31,049 nucleotides of DNA from Desulfobacterales bacterium (GTDB taxonomy: Bacteria > Desulfobacterota > Desulfobacteria > Desulfobacterales > UBA5852): assembly GCA_030066455.1 (NCBI GenBank), contig JASJBQ010000057.1, forward strand, positions 1 to 31,049, written 5' to 3'. A program made the translations under genes and the position numbers. The notes beneath the pieces are model-generated. The model was not told the DNA's origin. It was given only the letters and a program-made list of their open reading frames with translations, and searched no databases. Shown in pieces: positions 15,899-22,827 of the stretch (its first letter is position 1; the number at the start of each line of letters is the position of its first letter).

Positions 15899-17428
15899 AT
15901 GATCCTGATTATCGACTTTGGTTCGCAGTTCAATCAACTCATCGCGCGACGGGTGAGAGAATGTCGGGTGTACTGTCAGATCGAACCCCCGAGCATCAGT
16001 GCTGATCAAGTCCGTGCCCTGGCGCCCGACGGCATCATCCTGTCGGGGGGGCCTTCCAGCATCTATGAAAACGCAAGCCCGAAGATCGATGTCGCCATCC
16101 TGAAACTGGGTATACCGGTCCTGGGCATCTGCTACGGTATGCAGTTTATGGTTCATGCTCTTGGCGGCAAGGTCAAACGCTCGGACAAACGCGAATACGG
16201 CTTCGCGGAATTCAAAGTCAAACGGCCCTCGCCCCTGTTCGACACCGTCGCGACGGAGACATCCTGTTGGATGAGCCACGGTGATTCGATTACCCGATTG
16301 CCTTCCGGGTTCAGGATCGCGGGCTCGACGGCCAACACCCGCATTGCGGCCATTGATCATCGTAACCAAAAACTCTTCGGGCTTCAGTTTCATCCCGAAG
16401 TCGAACATACGCCCAAAGGCAAGCGGATGCTGGAGAATTTCCTGTTTAGCGTCTGCGGCTGCAAGCGCAACTGGACCATGCGATCTTTTGCCGACCAGAC
16501 CATTGAAGAGATTCGTGCCCAAGTCGATAATCGCCGGGTGATTCTGGGTTTGAGCGGTGGCGTGGATTCATCGGTTACGGCCGTATTGATCCATAAAGCC
16601 ATCGGGCGAAACCTGACCTGTATTTTCGTGGACAACGGTCTACTGCGCAAGGACGAAGCCCAGAAACTGAAGATAGTACTCAGGCAGAACCTCCACATCA
16701 ACATCCGTTTCGTGCAGGCCCGGCGCCTGTTTCTGAATGCGCTCCAAGGCGTGGCGGATCCGGAGCGCAAGCGCAAGATTATCGGCAAAATCTTCATGGA
16801 TGTCTTCGAATCCGAAGCCCAGAAGATCAAAAACGCCGAATTTCTGGCCCAGGGCACGCTGTATCCCGACATTATCGAATCCAAATCGGCCTTCGGAGGA
16901 CCGACTGCGGTCATCAAATCCCACCACAACGTGGGTGGGCTCCCCAAAAGGATGAAATTGAAGCTGATCGAGCCCCTGATGTTCCTTTTCAAAGATGAGG
17001 TGCGCCAACTGGGAAAAACTTTGAAGCTGCCCGACGAACTGATCTGGCGCCAGCCCTTTCCGGGGCCGGGCCTGGCCATTCGTATCATCGGCGCCGTGAC
17101 CTCCCCCCGCCTCCGCATCCTTAGAGAAGCTGACGATGTTCTGATGCAGGAAATCAAGGCTGCCGGCTATTACAAACGCTTGTGGCAATCATTTGCGGTG
17201 CTGTTGCCGATTAAAAGCGTCGGCGTCATGGGCGATCAGCGCACGTATGAAAATATTCTGGCCGTGCGCGCCGTCACCAGCAAGGATGCCATGACGGCGG
17301 ATTGGGCGCGCCTGCCGCACAAACTGCTCAGCCGTATTGCCAACCGCATCATCAACGAAGTTGACGGCGTTAACCGCGTCGTTTACGATATTAGTTCCAA
17401 ACCCCCCAGCACGATCGAATGGGAGTAG
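15899..17428 (+). CDS. guaA: GMP synthase (glutamine-hydrolysing)
   Basis: A 509-residue two-domain enzyme converting XMP to GMP with glutamine and ATP. The N-terminal class I glutamine amidotransferase has nucleophile C78 in GICYGMQ and the H165/E167 pair in FHPEVEH. The ATP-pyrophosphatase domain starts with the P-loop SGGVDSS (219-225), followed by the C-terminal dimerisation domain, which ends in the expected PPSTIEWE. Length and motifs are entirely normal. A GAGGT ribosome site lies 5 bases upstream of the ATG. It heads a plus-strand group with the coiled-coil protein 3 bases downstream and larB after that. Confidence 0.97.
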   Translation: MILIIDFGSQFNQLIARRVRECRVYCQIEPPSISADQVRALAPDGIILSGGPSSIYENASPKIDVAILKLGIPVLGICYGMQFMVHALGGKVKRSDKREYGFAEFKVKRPSPLFDTVATETSCWMSHGDSITRLPSGFRIAGSTANTRIAAIDHRNQKLFGLQFHPEVEHTPKGKRMLENFLFSVCGCKRNWTMRSFADQTIEEIRAQVDNRRVILGLSGGVDSSVTAVLIHKAIGRNLTCIFVDNGLLRKDEAQKLKIVLRQNLHINIRFVQARRLFLNALQGVADPERKRKIIGKIFMDVFESEAQKIKNAEFLAQGTLYPDIIESKSAFGGPTAVIKSHHNVGGLPKRMKLKLIEPLMFLFKDEVRQLGKTLKLPDELIWRQPFPGPGLAIRIIGAVTSPRLRILREADDVLMQEIKAAGYYKRLWQSFAVLLPIKSVGVMGDQRTYENILAVRAVTSKDAMTADWARLPHKLLSRIANRIINEVDGVNRVVYDISSKPPSTIEWE

Positions 17429-17431
17429 TCA

Positions 17432-18271
17432 ATGATGGAAGATGAAACGTCAAGCTTCCGCCTGGGATCGGAGCCGTTGGATGAAGCGCCCGACAGATCG
17501 GCGCCGGAAGATGGCCTGCATCGGATGGCAATCAAAAAAATGGCGCGGCGCAACCGCTTGATTGCGCTGCTCCTTCTGGGCGTCATGCTTCTTATGTTCG
17601 GCTGGGGCTATTGGGATCTCCTGGGCCGCTTCGACCGCCAGGCAAGTACCGGCAATCGCGAGATCAAGAACATCAGCGCCGTATTCGAGGATCGGCTCAA
17701 CGAACTCGACGGCAAGTTTGCGGCCATTGAAAAGCAGCTAGCGGAGGATGTCGCCAAATTCGACAAACTGACCGTCAAGTTGCAGGCCCAAATCGGTGCG
17801 CTGCAAAAAAACATGGACGCCATTGATTTGTCGGGTACGATGCGCAAAGAGAAAAAAGCCATGCTCGACCAGATGCAGAAGTCATTTGCCCCCATCAAGG
17901 CGGATATCGACAACCTGTCCAAAGACCTGGGTGCTTTTGACCAGCGTATCCGCGACCAACTGCGGCCCCTGGAGCAACAGGTCAGCCAAACACAGGAATC
18001 ACTGGCGCGCCTCAAGAAATCGGTCAAGGCCGATGCGGATCAACGCATCACCCGCGACACCATGGCGCTGGAAATGCTGAAAGTTAAAAAAAGCTACCAG
18101 CAGCAAATCGTTTCTGAAACCGGTGCGGTTCGCAAGCAGATCAGCCTGCTCACCGAGCGACTGGAACGCCTGGAGGCCCGGATACGTGCCGTGAGTGCGA
18201 CACCCCCCTCCCCTGCCCCCGCAGTGCCAGCCGGGTCCGGCAGTAAAATCCAGGAGCAGAATCTGCCCTGA
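17432..18271 (+). CDS. Single-pass membrane protein with a long coiled coil, function unknown
   Basis: A 279-residue protein of unrecognised family. Residues 1-41 are polar and end in the basic stretch KKMARRNR; residues about 43-63 form one transmembrane helix. Residues about 65-250 are rich in heptad-like Leu/Ile with charged residues and no Gly/Pro breaks, as expected of a coiled coil. The last ~27 residues are Pro/Ala/Ser-rich. By the positive-inside rule the coiled coil should lie in the periplasm. It starts 3 bases after guaA, with its ribosome site (GGGAG) inside the guaA end, so it is co-expressed with guaA. A role as an envelope spacer, scaffold or septum-related factor is possible but unsupported. 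Confidence 0.8.
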   Translation: MMEDETSSFRLGSEPLDEAPDRSAPEDGLHRMAIKKMARRNRLIALLLLGVMLLMFGWGYWDLLGRFDRQASTGNREIKNISAVFEDRLNELDGKFAAIEKQLAEDVAKFDKLTVKLQAQIGALQKNMDAIDLSGTMRKEKKAMLDQMQKSFAPIKADIDNLSKDLGAFDQRIRDQLRPLEQQVSQTQESLARLKKSVKADADQRITRDTMALEMLKVKKSYQQQIVSETGAVRKQISLLTERLERLEARIRAVSATPPSPAPAVPAGSGSKIQEQNLP

Positions 18272-18285
18272 GAAAGTTTTAAACA

Positions 18286-19035
18286 ATGGATCGTGCCCAC
18301 CTCAAAGCGATTCTGGCGCGGGTATCCAGCGGTGAAGTCCCCGTCGATGAGGCTGTCGAACGACTCTCACACCTTGCTTACGAGGATATAGCGTTTGCGC
18401 ATATCGATCATCACCGCTCGTTGCGCAAGGGTTTTCCTGAAGTGGTTTATGGCGAGGGCAAAACGGCCGAACAAATCATCGGCATTCTGGAACGCATGGT
18501 TGAACAGGAATCCATCGTGCTGGTGACGCGCGTAACACCCGACAAGGCCGATCGGATACAGGCGGCCTTTCCCGAGGGCGTCTATCACGCCGATGCCCGC
18601 ATGGTCATATGGGGCGAGCCGGTGCAAGACGATGCCTCGCGCAAACCGATCATGGTCATCTCGGCAGGCACTTCGGACATCCCTGTCGCCCGTGAAGCCT
18701 ATTTAACGGCCCAGGCCATGGGCAACCCGGTGCAAGCGGCCTTCGATGTCGGCGTGGCCGGGATTCACCGTCTGCTCGGATACCATGAGCAAATGGCCGC
18801 TGCCGGTGTGCTGGTTGTCGTGGCCGGCATGGAGGGCGCCCTGCCCAGTGTCGTCGCCGGCATGGTGGACCGGCCGGTAATCGCCGTCCCTACCAGCGTT
18901 GGCTACGGCAGCCACCTTGGCGGCCTGACGGCGCTTTTCGGCATGCTCAACAGCTGCAGTTCCAACGTGGCCGTCGTCAATATCGACAACGGATTCGGCG
19001 CCGGCTACATGGCGGCGGTCATCAACCGCCCCTGA
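18286..19035 (+). CDS. larB: LarB, nickel-pincer cofactor biosynthesis (NaAD carboxylase/hydrolase)
   Basis: A 249-residue LarB-family protein with a small N-terminal region and a C-terminal PurE-like domain. PurE-like landmarks are MVISAGTSDIPVAREAYLTA, DVGVAGIHRLL, GMEGALPSVVAGMV and PVIAVPTSVGYGSHLGG. LarB carboxylates the pyridinium ring of nicotinic acid adenine dinucleotide and hydrolyses its phosphoanhydride. This is the first step to the nickel-pincer nucleotide cofactor of lactate racemase and related LarA proteins. The partner genes larC, larE and larA are not in the window. It starts 14 bases after the coiled-coil gene with a GAGAAAG ribosome site. Older records may name it AIR carboxylase or a PurE-like protein. 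Confidence 0.92.
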   Translation: MDRAHLKAILARVSSGEVPVDEAVERLSHLAYEDIAFAHIDHHRSLRKGFPEVVYGEGKTAEQIIGILERMVEQESIVLVTRVTPDKADRIQAAFPEGVYHADARMVIWGEPVQDDASRKPIMVISAGTSDIPVAREAYLTAQAMGNPVQAAFDVGVAGIHRLLGYHEQMAAAGVLVVVAGMEGALPSVVAGMVDRPVIAVPTSVGYGSHLGGLTALFGMLNSCSSNVAVVNIDNGFGAGYMAAVINRP

Positions 19036-19183
19036 CCGATTCACGTTCCTTGTTTCGGTTGCGCTTGCGGGCTTCAAAGTACCGCACGACTTCGGCCGCA
19101 TAGGCCCGGCAAAGTTGTTTGACTTCTTTTTTCATCAGGGGGTTTTCATCGATTTCGTTTAGTTTTTTGATGATATTTTCCAT
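19022..19183 (-). CDS. Small charged helical protein, 53 residues, unknown function
   Basis: A short frame encoding a lysine-, glutamate- and arginine-rich protein (MENIIKKLNEIDENPLMKK...) predicted to be mostly helical, with a strongly basic C-terminal third. The ATG at 19183 follows an AGGAAG ribosome site by about 6 bases and is preferred. The frame is open back to a GTG at 19252, which would give 76 residues and a start just 7 bases after the CheX-CheX-FliN stop. Either way it lies downstream of that gene on the same strand and overlaps the larB 3' end by 14 bases. It is not a recognised family. Confidence 0.5.
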   Translation of the reverse strand: MENIIKKLNEIDENPLMKKEVKQLCRAYAAEVVRYFEARKRNRNKERESVRGG

Positions 19184-19259
19184 AGGGATCTTCCTGTCCA
19201 CAGCGTACAATCTAACACGCGCAAAGCGATCACGTTCGCGCGATATCTTCACCTCAGCA

Positions 19260-20867
19260 TCAAAACATCAACTGGTCCAGGCGCTCACGGGAAGTAATGA
19301 TTTCCTTGATGCGGATGCCGTATTTGTCGTTTTCCACCAGAACTTCGCCTTTGGCGATCAAGCGATTGTTGGCCCGGATGTCCAGGGTTTCACCCTCCAG
19401 ATTGGCCAGCACGACCGCCGATCCCTGCCCCAGCGCCATGACATCCTTGATGGCCATGCGCCGTCGTCCGAGTTCAACTGAAATGTGCACGGGAATATCC
19501 CGGATAAAGCCGACATCAAAGGGCGGCGGCTTTTTCGCGGCTTGGGTGTCGGCACCACTCGCTGCCGACGCCGGGGCGGATGCCTTATCGGGTATCGCAA
19601 CGGCATCCTCGGCAGGGGCATCGGTTGAAGCGGGGGCGGAGGATTTGTCACCGGTCTCCGGAGCGTTGGCGTTGTCCAGACGGGCCTGGATCGCGGCATC
19701 GTCAAGCGTATCGTTGCCGTTGTTGTCCGTCTCACTTTCCGCCTTTTCGTGGTTGGCGGCCGCCAGCATTTCTTGAATGGCGGCGTCGTCCAGCCGTTCG
19801 CTCGCCGCTGCCGGTGGCGCCGCCGCCGCACCTGCGGCGGTCTGGGATGATTCGCCTTCGTCGATTTTCACGCAGACCTCTACCAGGATGTCGTGGTCGT
19901 TGAGCTTGAAGGCAAATTTTTCATAGCGGTCCATGTTGAGGATTTCGATCTGGAAATCGATACCGACGGTCAGTGACGGCGTCGAAATCTTACAGATCAG
20001 CCCGGAATCGCAGAACGCGGCCTTGAGATTGCCGCCCAGAATATTGGTCATCTCGCCAATGACGTCCTTGACCGTCTCGATATCCTGGATCTGCTCAAGC
20101 TCCTCACCCAGCACGCCGGCGGCGATCATGCGCCCGAAAAGCTTCGGCACCTGGAATTGAATACTGCCCTTCACATTCCCGGTGAAATCGATGGCCCCCA
20201 TCACTTTGAAATCCTCGTAGCGCTCGAAAGGTTCGCGATCGGAAAGTTCGACATCCAGCGAGAGCATGGTGTCGAACAGTTCGATGATCGAATCGCCCAC
20301 TGACGAGATGATGTCGAGTCGCTGAAACTTGTTGATGTCAATTTTCTTGAGCTGCAGGATGGACTTCAGGTCCTCTTCGTCTTCCGCCACGAATTTGACA
20401 GCGACTTCCACGGAGAAATATTCATCGCCGACCGTAAAGTTGAACCGTTCATAGCGCTCCATGTTGAGCGTCTGGATTTCGAAATTACTCCCCGTCGTGA
20501 TCGAGGGCGTTGAGATTTCACAGGTAAGACCCGCATCACAGAAATTTGATTTAAGACCACCGGCCGTGATGTTGCACACTTCGCGCAGGACGTCGCGCAC
20601 TTCCTCGCCATCCTCGACCTCTTCGATTTCCATACCCAGCATGCCGGCACTCATGCGCAGCGCCATCGCCTGGGTGACACACATACTGACGCTGCCCTGC
20701 ACCTTGCCTGCCAGGCTGAGGAATCCAACCATCAACTGGTCTTTATCTTCCCGGGGGGGTGGTTCGGTATCGGTGGGTTGGACCTCCATGGAGAGCATGG
20801 TGTCGAACAAATCGATAACCGCGTCTTTGACTTTGTAAATGATATCGTCGCCTTGTTCGTTGGACAT
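19260..20867 (-). CDS. CheX-CheX-FliN fusion: predicted CheY-P phosphatase of the flagellar switch
   Basis: A 535-residue protein with two tandem CheX/CheC-like domains and a C-terminal FliN/SpoA domain. Domain 1 (about 5-165) carries D92-x3-E96-x2-N99 and domain 2 (about 185-335) carries D268-x3-E272-x2-N275. Each is followed 22 residues later by a proline in ISTP, so both match the CheC/CheX phosphatase signature. A ~100-residue Ala/Pro-rich linker contains two LDDAAIQ motifs (359 and 388). Residues about 449-528 are a full FliN-type SpoA domain (RDIPVHISVELG...ANNRLIAKGEVL...YGIRI). The ATG at 20867 has AAGGA 8 bases upstream. The layout recalls FliY (CheC-FliN) of Firmicutes and Thermotogae, but with CheX duplicated. 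It likely sits in the switch C-ring and removes phosphate from CheY-P there. Confidence 0.88.
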   Translation of the reverse strand: MSNEQGDDIIYKVKDAVIDLFDTMLSMEVQPTDTEPPPREDKDQLMVGFLSLAGKVQGSVSMCVTQAMALRMSAGMLGMEIEEVEDGEEVRDVLREVCNITAGGLKSNFCDAGLTCEISTPSITTGSNFEIQTLNMERYERFNFTVGDEYFSVEVAVKFVAEDEEDLKSILQLKKIDINKFQRLDIISSVGDSIIELFDTMLSLDVELSDREPFERYEDFKVMGAIDFTGNVKGSIQFQVPKLFGRMIAAGVLGEELEQIQDIETVKDVIGEMTNILGGNLKAAFCDSGLICKISTPSLTVGIDFQIEILNMDRYEKFAFKLNDHDILVEVCVKIDEGESSQTAAGAAAAPPAAASERLDDAAIQEMLAAANHEKAESETDNNGNDTLDDAAIQARLDNANAPETGDKSSAPASTDAPAEDAVAIPDKASAPASAASGADTQAAKKPPPFDVGFIRDIPVHISVELGRRRMAIKDVMALGQGSAVVLANLEGETLDIRANNRLIAKGEVLVENDKYGIRIKEIITSRERLDQLMF

Positions 20868-20965
20868 CGCCTGTGATCCTTGGGCCACGAAGGCCCTGTT
20901 TGCAATGTGTTGGTTGGGGATTCAGGCCGCCTGTGAGGCCCAAGTCAAATCCGTATCCAGAAAAA

Positions 20966-20981
20966 AGCAAAATAGGTGCCA
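20966..20981 (-). promoter_or_regulatory. Perfect sigma-54 (RpoN) promoter
   Basis: On the minus strand TGGCAC, five bases, then TTGCT match the -24/-12 consensus TGGCACN5TTGCW at every fixed position. Transcription would begin near 20955, leaving an 88-base leader before the CheX-CheX-FliN start. Sigma-54 control is common for middle flagellar genes in Gram-negative bacteria. Confidence 0.85.
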
Positions 20982-21021
20982 ATCGACAAGCGGGCGCCTA
21001 AAGATCGTAAAACTCATATAT

Positions 21022-21034
21022 TGTAATTATTACA
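21022..21034. promoter_or_regulatory. Palindrome upstream of the sigma-54 promoter (candidate activator site)
   Basis: TGTAAT and ATTACA flank one base, giving a perfect 13-base palindrome centred about 73 bases upstream of the predicted sigma-54 start site. Enhancer-binding activators of sigma-54 bind dyad sites in this range. The surrounding DNA is AT-rich, unlike its neighbours. Confidence 0.45.
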
Positions 21035-21127
21035 GGGGGTAATGGATTCTATCCGACCACCCGGCGCGGGGGTGGGTGGTGTTCGGGGCCACGGGGTGAC
21101 AGATCCTTGACGGCCGCGTGCCGGGCG

Positions 21128-21337
21128 TCAAGCGTCACGACGGGTGCGATCCTGCGGAGCAAACCACTGGCAGTTCATTGCGGGCGTTATCCGGCGCACG
21201 ACCTGAAGGGGCGTGCATCGGCTTTTGAATCCGAGCGCCCGGCAACCATACGGGCGGGCTGGATCCCACGTGATGTAATGGTTCCGGCAGGCAGAGCAGT
21301 TTCGGGAGATTGGCTTGGGTCTGGTCTTCATCGCCAT
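21128..21337 (-). CDS. Small Cys-rich protein (CxxC...TWD...PYGC...GFKS pattern)
   Basis: A 69-residue protein with C14-x2-C17, then HYITWDPARPYGC (C32), RALGFKS, C41 and C56-x-W-F. The spacing of the first cysteines and the TWD, P-x-GC and GFKS blocks looks conserved rather than random. It resembles a small family seen in proteobacteria that is sometimes misnamed; no function is established here. A metal (zinc) site built from the cysteines is likely by inference. Possible starts are ATG 21337 or 21331, or TTG 21358; none has a clear ribosome site. It lies 78 bases downstream of the exported repeat protein on the same strand, at the tail of the flgK-flgL group. Confidence 0.55.
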   Translation of the reverse strand: MAMKTRPKPISRNCSACRNHYITWDPARPYGCRALGFKSRCTPLQVVRRITPAMNCQWFAPQDRTRRDA

Positions 21338-21415
21338 CGCTGAAGGGGAGGAAGGCAACTGGAAGCAACCGGTGCCACCACCATCAGGTCCTTTGGAACG
21401 CGCGGCGGCCCGTGG

Positions 21416-21880
21416 TCATGGACCGACATCCACTTCGATGTCCATGTTTCGGAGCATATCCCAGGAGCGGTAGTAGTCCTCGTCTTTTCTTTCCCCCGCC
21501 ACCTGAATAATGGCCTGGATGGCCTCTTCGCTCACCCCCGACTGTTTCAATGCAATGATATCCTCAACCGATGACAGCCGCAGAGGCCTGACATCGCGGC
21601 CGTAGGCGATGGTCGGCGGCCGGTTCATGAACGAGCGTTCCTGGATCAGCATTTGGATGGTACGCTCTTCGAAGCCAGCCTGTTTGAGCAGAATGAGTTC
21701 TTCGACCGTAAAAGCCACGGTTTCGATGACGCGTTCGCGGTTGGCAATTTCGATGGTGGCATCGCTCAAGCCGGCCTTTTTCAGTTCCACCATGGCCTTG
21801 ACGGGCATGGCCTTGGCCGGCCCCTGGCACACAGCGATCAGCAGAACGACGAGCAGCAAGACGGATAACGGGCGTCGCAT
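21416..21880 (-). CDS. Exported helical-repeat protein of unknown function
   Basis: A 154-residue protein with a signal peptide (MRRP then a hydrophobic core, probable cleavage after AKA at residue 24). Three copies of a short helical repeat follow: VELKKAGLSDATIEIA (about 31-46), LILLKQAGFEERTIQMLI (62-79) and IIALKQSGVSEEAIQAII (108-125). Each has the pattern hydrophobic-LK-x-AG(F/L/V)-(S/E)(D/E)-x-x-I. No catalytic residues are evident. It begins only 4 bases after the flgL stop and is therefore probably co-translated with the hook-filament junction genes. A periplasmic or envelope role linked to flagella is an inference from position. Confidence 0.78.
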   Translation of the reverse strand: MRRPLSVLLLVVLLIAVCQGPAKAMPVKAMVELKKAGLSDATIEIANRERVIETVAFTVEELILLKQAGFEERTIQMLIQERSFMNRPPTIAYGRDVRPLRLSSVEDIIALKQSGVSEEAIQAIIQVAGERKDEDYYRSWDMLRNMDIEVDVGP

Positions 21881-21884
21881 AGCA

Positions 21885-22754
21885 TTACCTCAGGAAATTC
21901 ATTAAAGTCGGTTGAACGATGCGGGCGGATGTATTCAAGGCGATCTCATAGGCCATTTCCTGGTTTTTCAGATCGATGATCGCCTCCTCCACACTGGCCT
22001 TTTCGGTGCGGTCCAACAGTTCTTCTACGGTCATCTTGAGCTTGGCCATTTGGCTTTCGGATAGTTCAAGCTGCTGGTAATGCGCGCCGCTTTCGGCTCG
22101 CACTTCCTGCACCTGGGCTTGAGCGCCGATCAAGCGATCGATCTGGGTATCGATAAGGGCCACGTCATCGGTTTGCAGCCCGGTGATCAGATCGCCGAGC
22201 GCATCAAAAACGTCTTCGGTTCCCTGGAAGACGCGACTCCCATCGGCTTCGATCTGCATTTCGGCCGCGTCACCCGTCAGTACACTGAAATAGCCGTTGT
22301 CGCCGTTGTAGCCACCGCTGGCGTCGAATGCCGGTCCATCGGTCTGGAAACCTGCGAAAATGGAGTTGCGCCCCATTTTGGAATTGGCCAACTGGAGGAT
22401 CTGCTCCCGGATATTCTGAACGCTGCTGATGGCGGCATCGCGGTCGGCCGTCGAAGATCCGGCCTGGTTGACGGCCCAGTTCTTGGCATCGACGATCAGT
22501 TCCTCGACACCCTCCAACGTGGTTTCCATGAATTCGATCCGGTTCTTGGCCTGCTGAATATTGCGTTCATACTGCTCGAACGATGACAGGGTCTTGCGAT
22601 AGTCGAGCACTTTGCCGATGCCGACGGGGTCATCCGAGGGGCGGTTGATGCGTTTGCCGGATGAAAGGATTTCCTGACTGCGCAGCAGGCGCTCGGACTG
22701 TCCGAACACGTTGCGCTTGATATTGGCGGTCATCATTTTGTTGGTGATACGCAT
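21885..22754 (-). CDS. flgL: Flagellar hook-associated protein 3 (FlgL)
   Basis: A 289-residue flagellin-like junction protein that joins the hook-FlgK ring to the filament. The N terminus (MRITNKMMTANIKRNV... then LSSGKRINRPSDDPVGIGK) is the conserved D0/D1 flagellin signature. The C terminus (EEAIIDLKNQEMAYEIALNTSARI...TLMNFL) supplies the paired helix. The central part is short, as is usual for FlgL. A GGAGGAAAA ribosome site precedes the ATG. It lies 73 bases after flgK and 4 bases before the exported repeat protein. Flagellin itself would be longer at the core and is not expected in this position. Confidence 0.94.
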   Translation of the reverse strand: MRITNKMMTANIKRNVFGQSERLLRSQEILSSGKRINRPSDDPVGIGKVLDYRKTLSSFEQYERNIQQAKNRIEFMETTLEGVEELIVDAKNWAVNQAGSSTADRDAAISSVQNIREQILQLANSKMGRNSIFAGFQTDGPAFDASGGYNGDNGYFSVLTGDAAEMQIEADGSRVFQGTEDVFDALGDLITGLQTDDVALIDTQIDRLIGAQAQVQEVRAESGAHYQQLELSESQMAKLKMTVEELLDRTEKASVEEAIIDLKNQEMAYEIALNTSARIVQPTLMNFLR

Positions 22755-22827
22755 GGTGTTTTCCTCCGATGTCGCCGCGCGCCCGCCGCTGCCGTCGATT
22801 GCAGCCGGCCGATGCGCTGGTCCGCAA

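Noticed and set aside
21107..21343. A 78-codon plus-strand frame between the flagellar genes
   Set aside because: Antisense to the Cys-rich protein, which has conserved-looking motifs, and with no ribosome site or family resemblance of its own.
21365..21377. Sigma-54-like TGGCACCGGTTGC on the minus strand
   Set aside because: The GG-to-GC spacing is two bases short of the rigid RpoN requirement.
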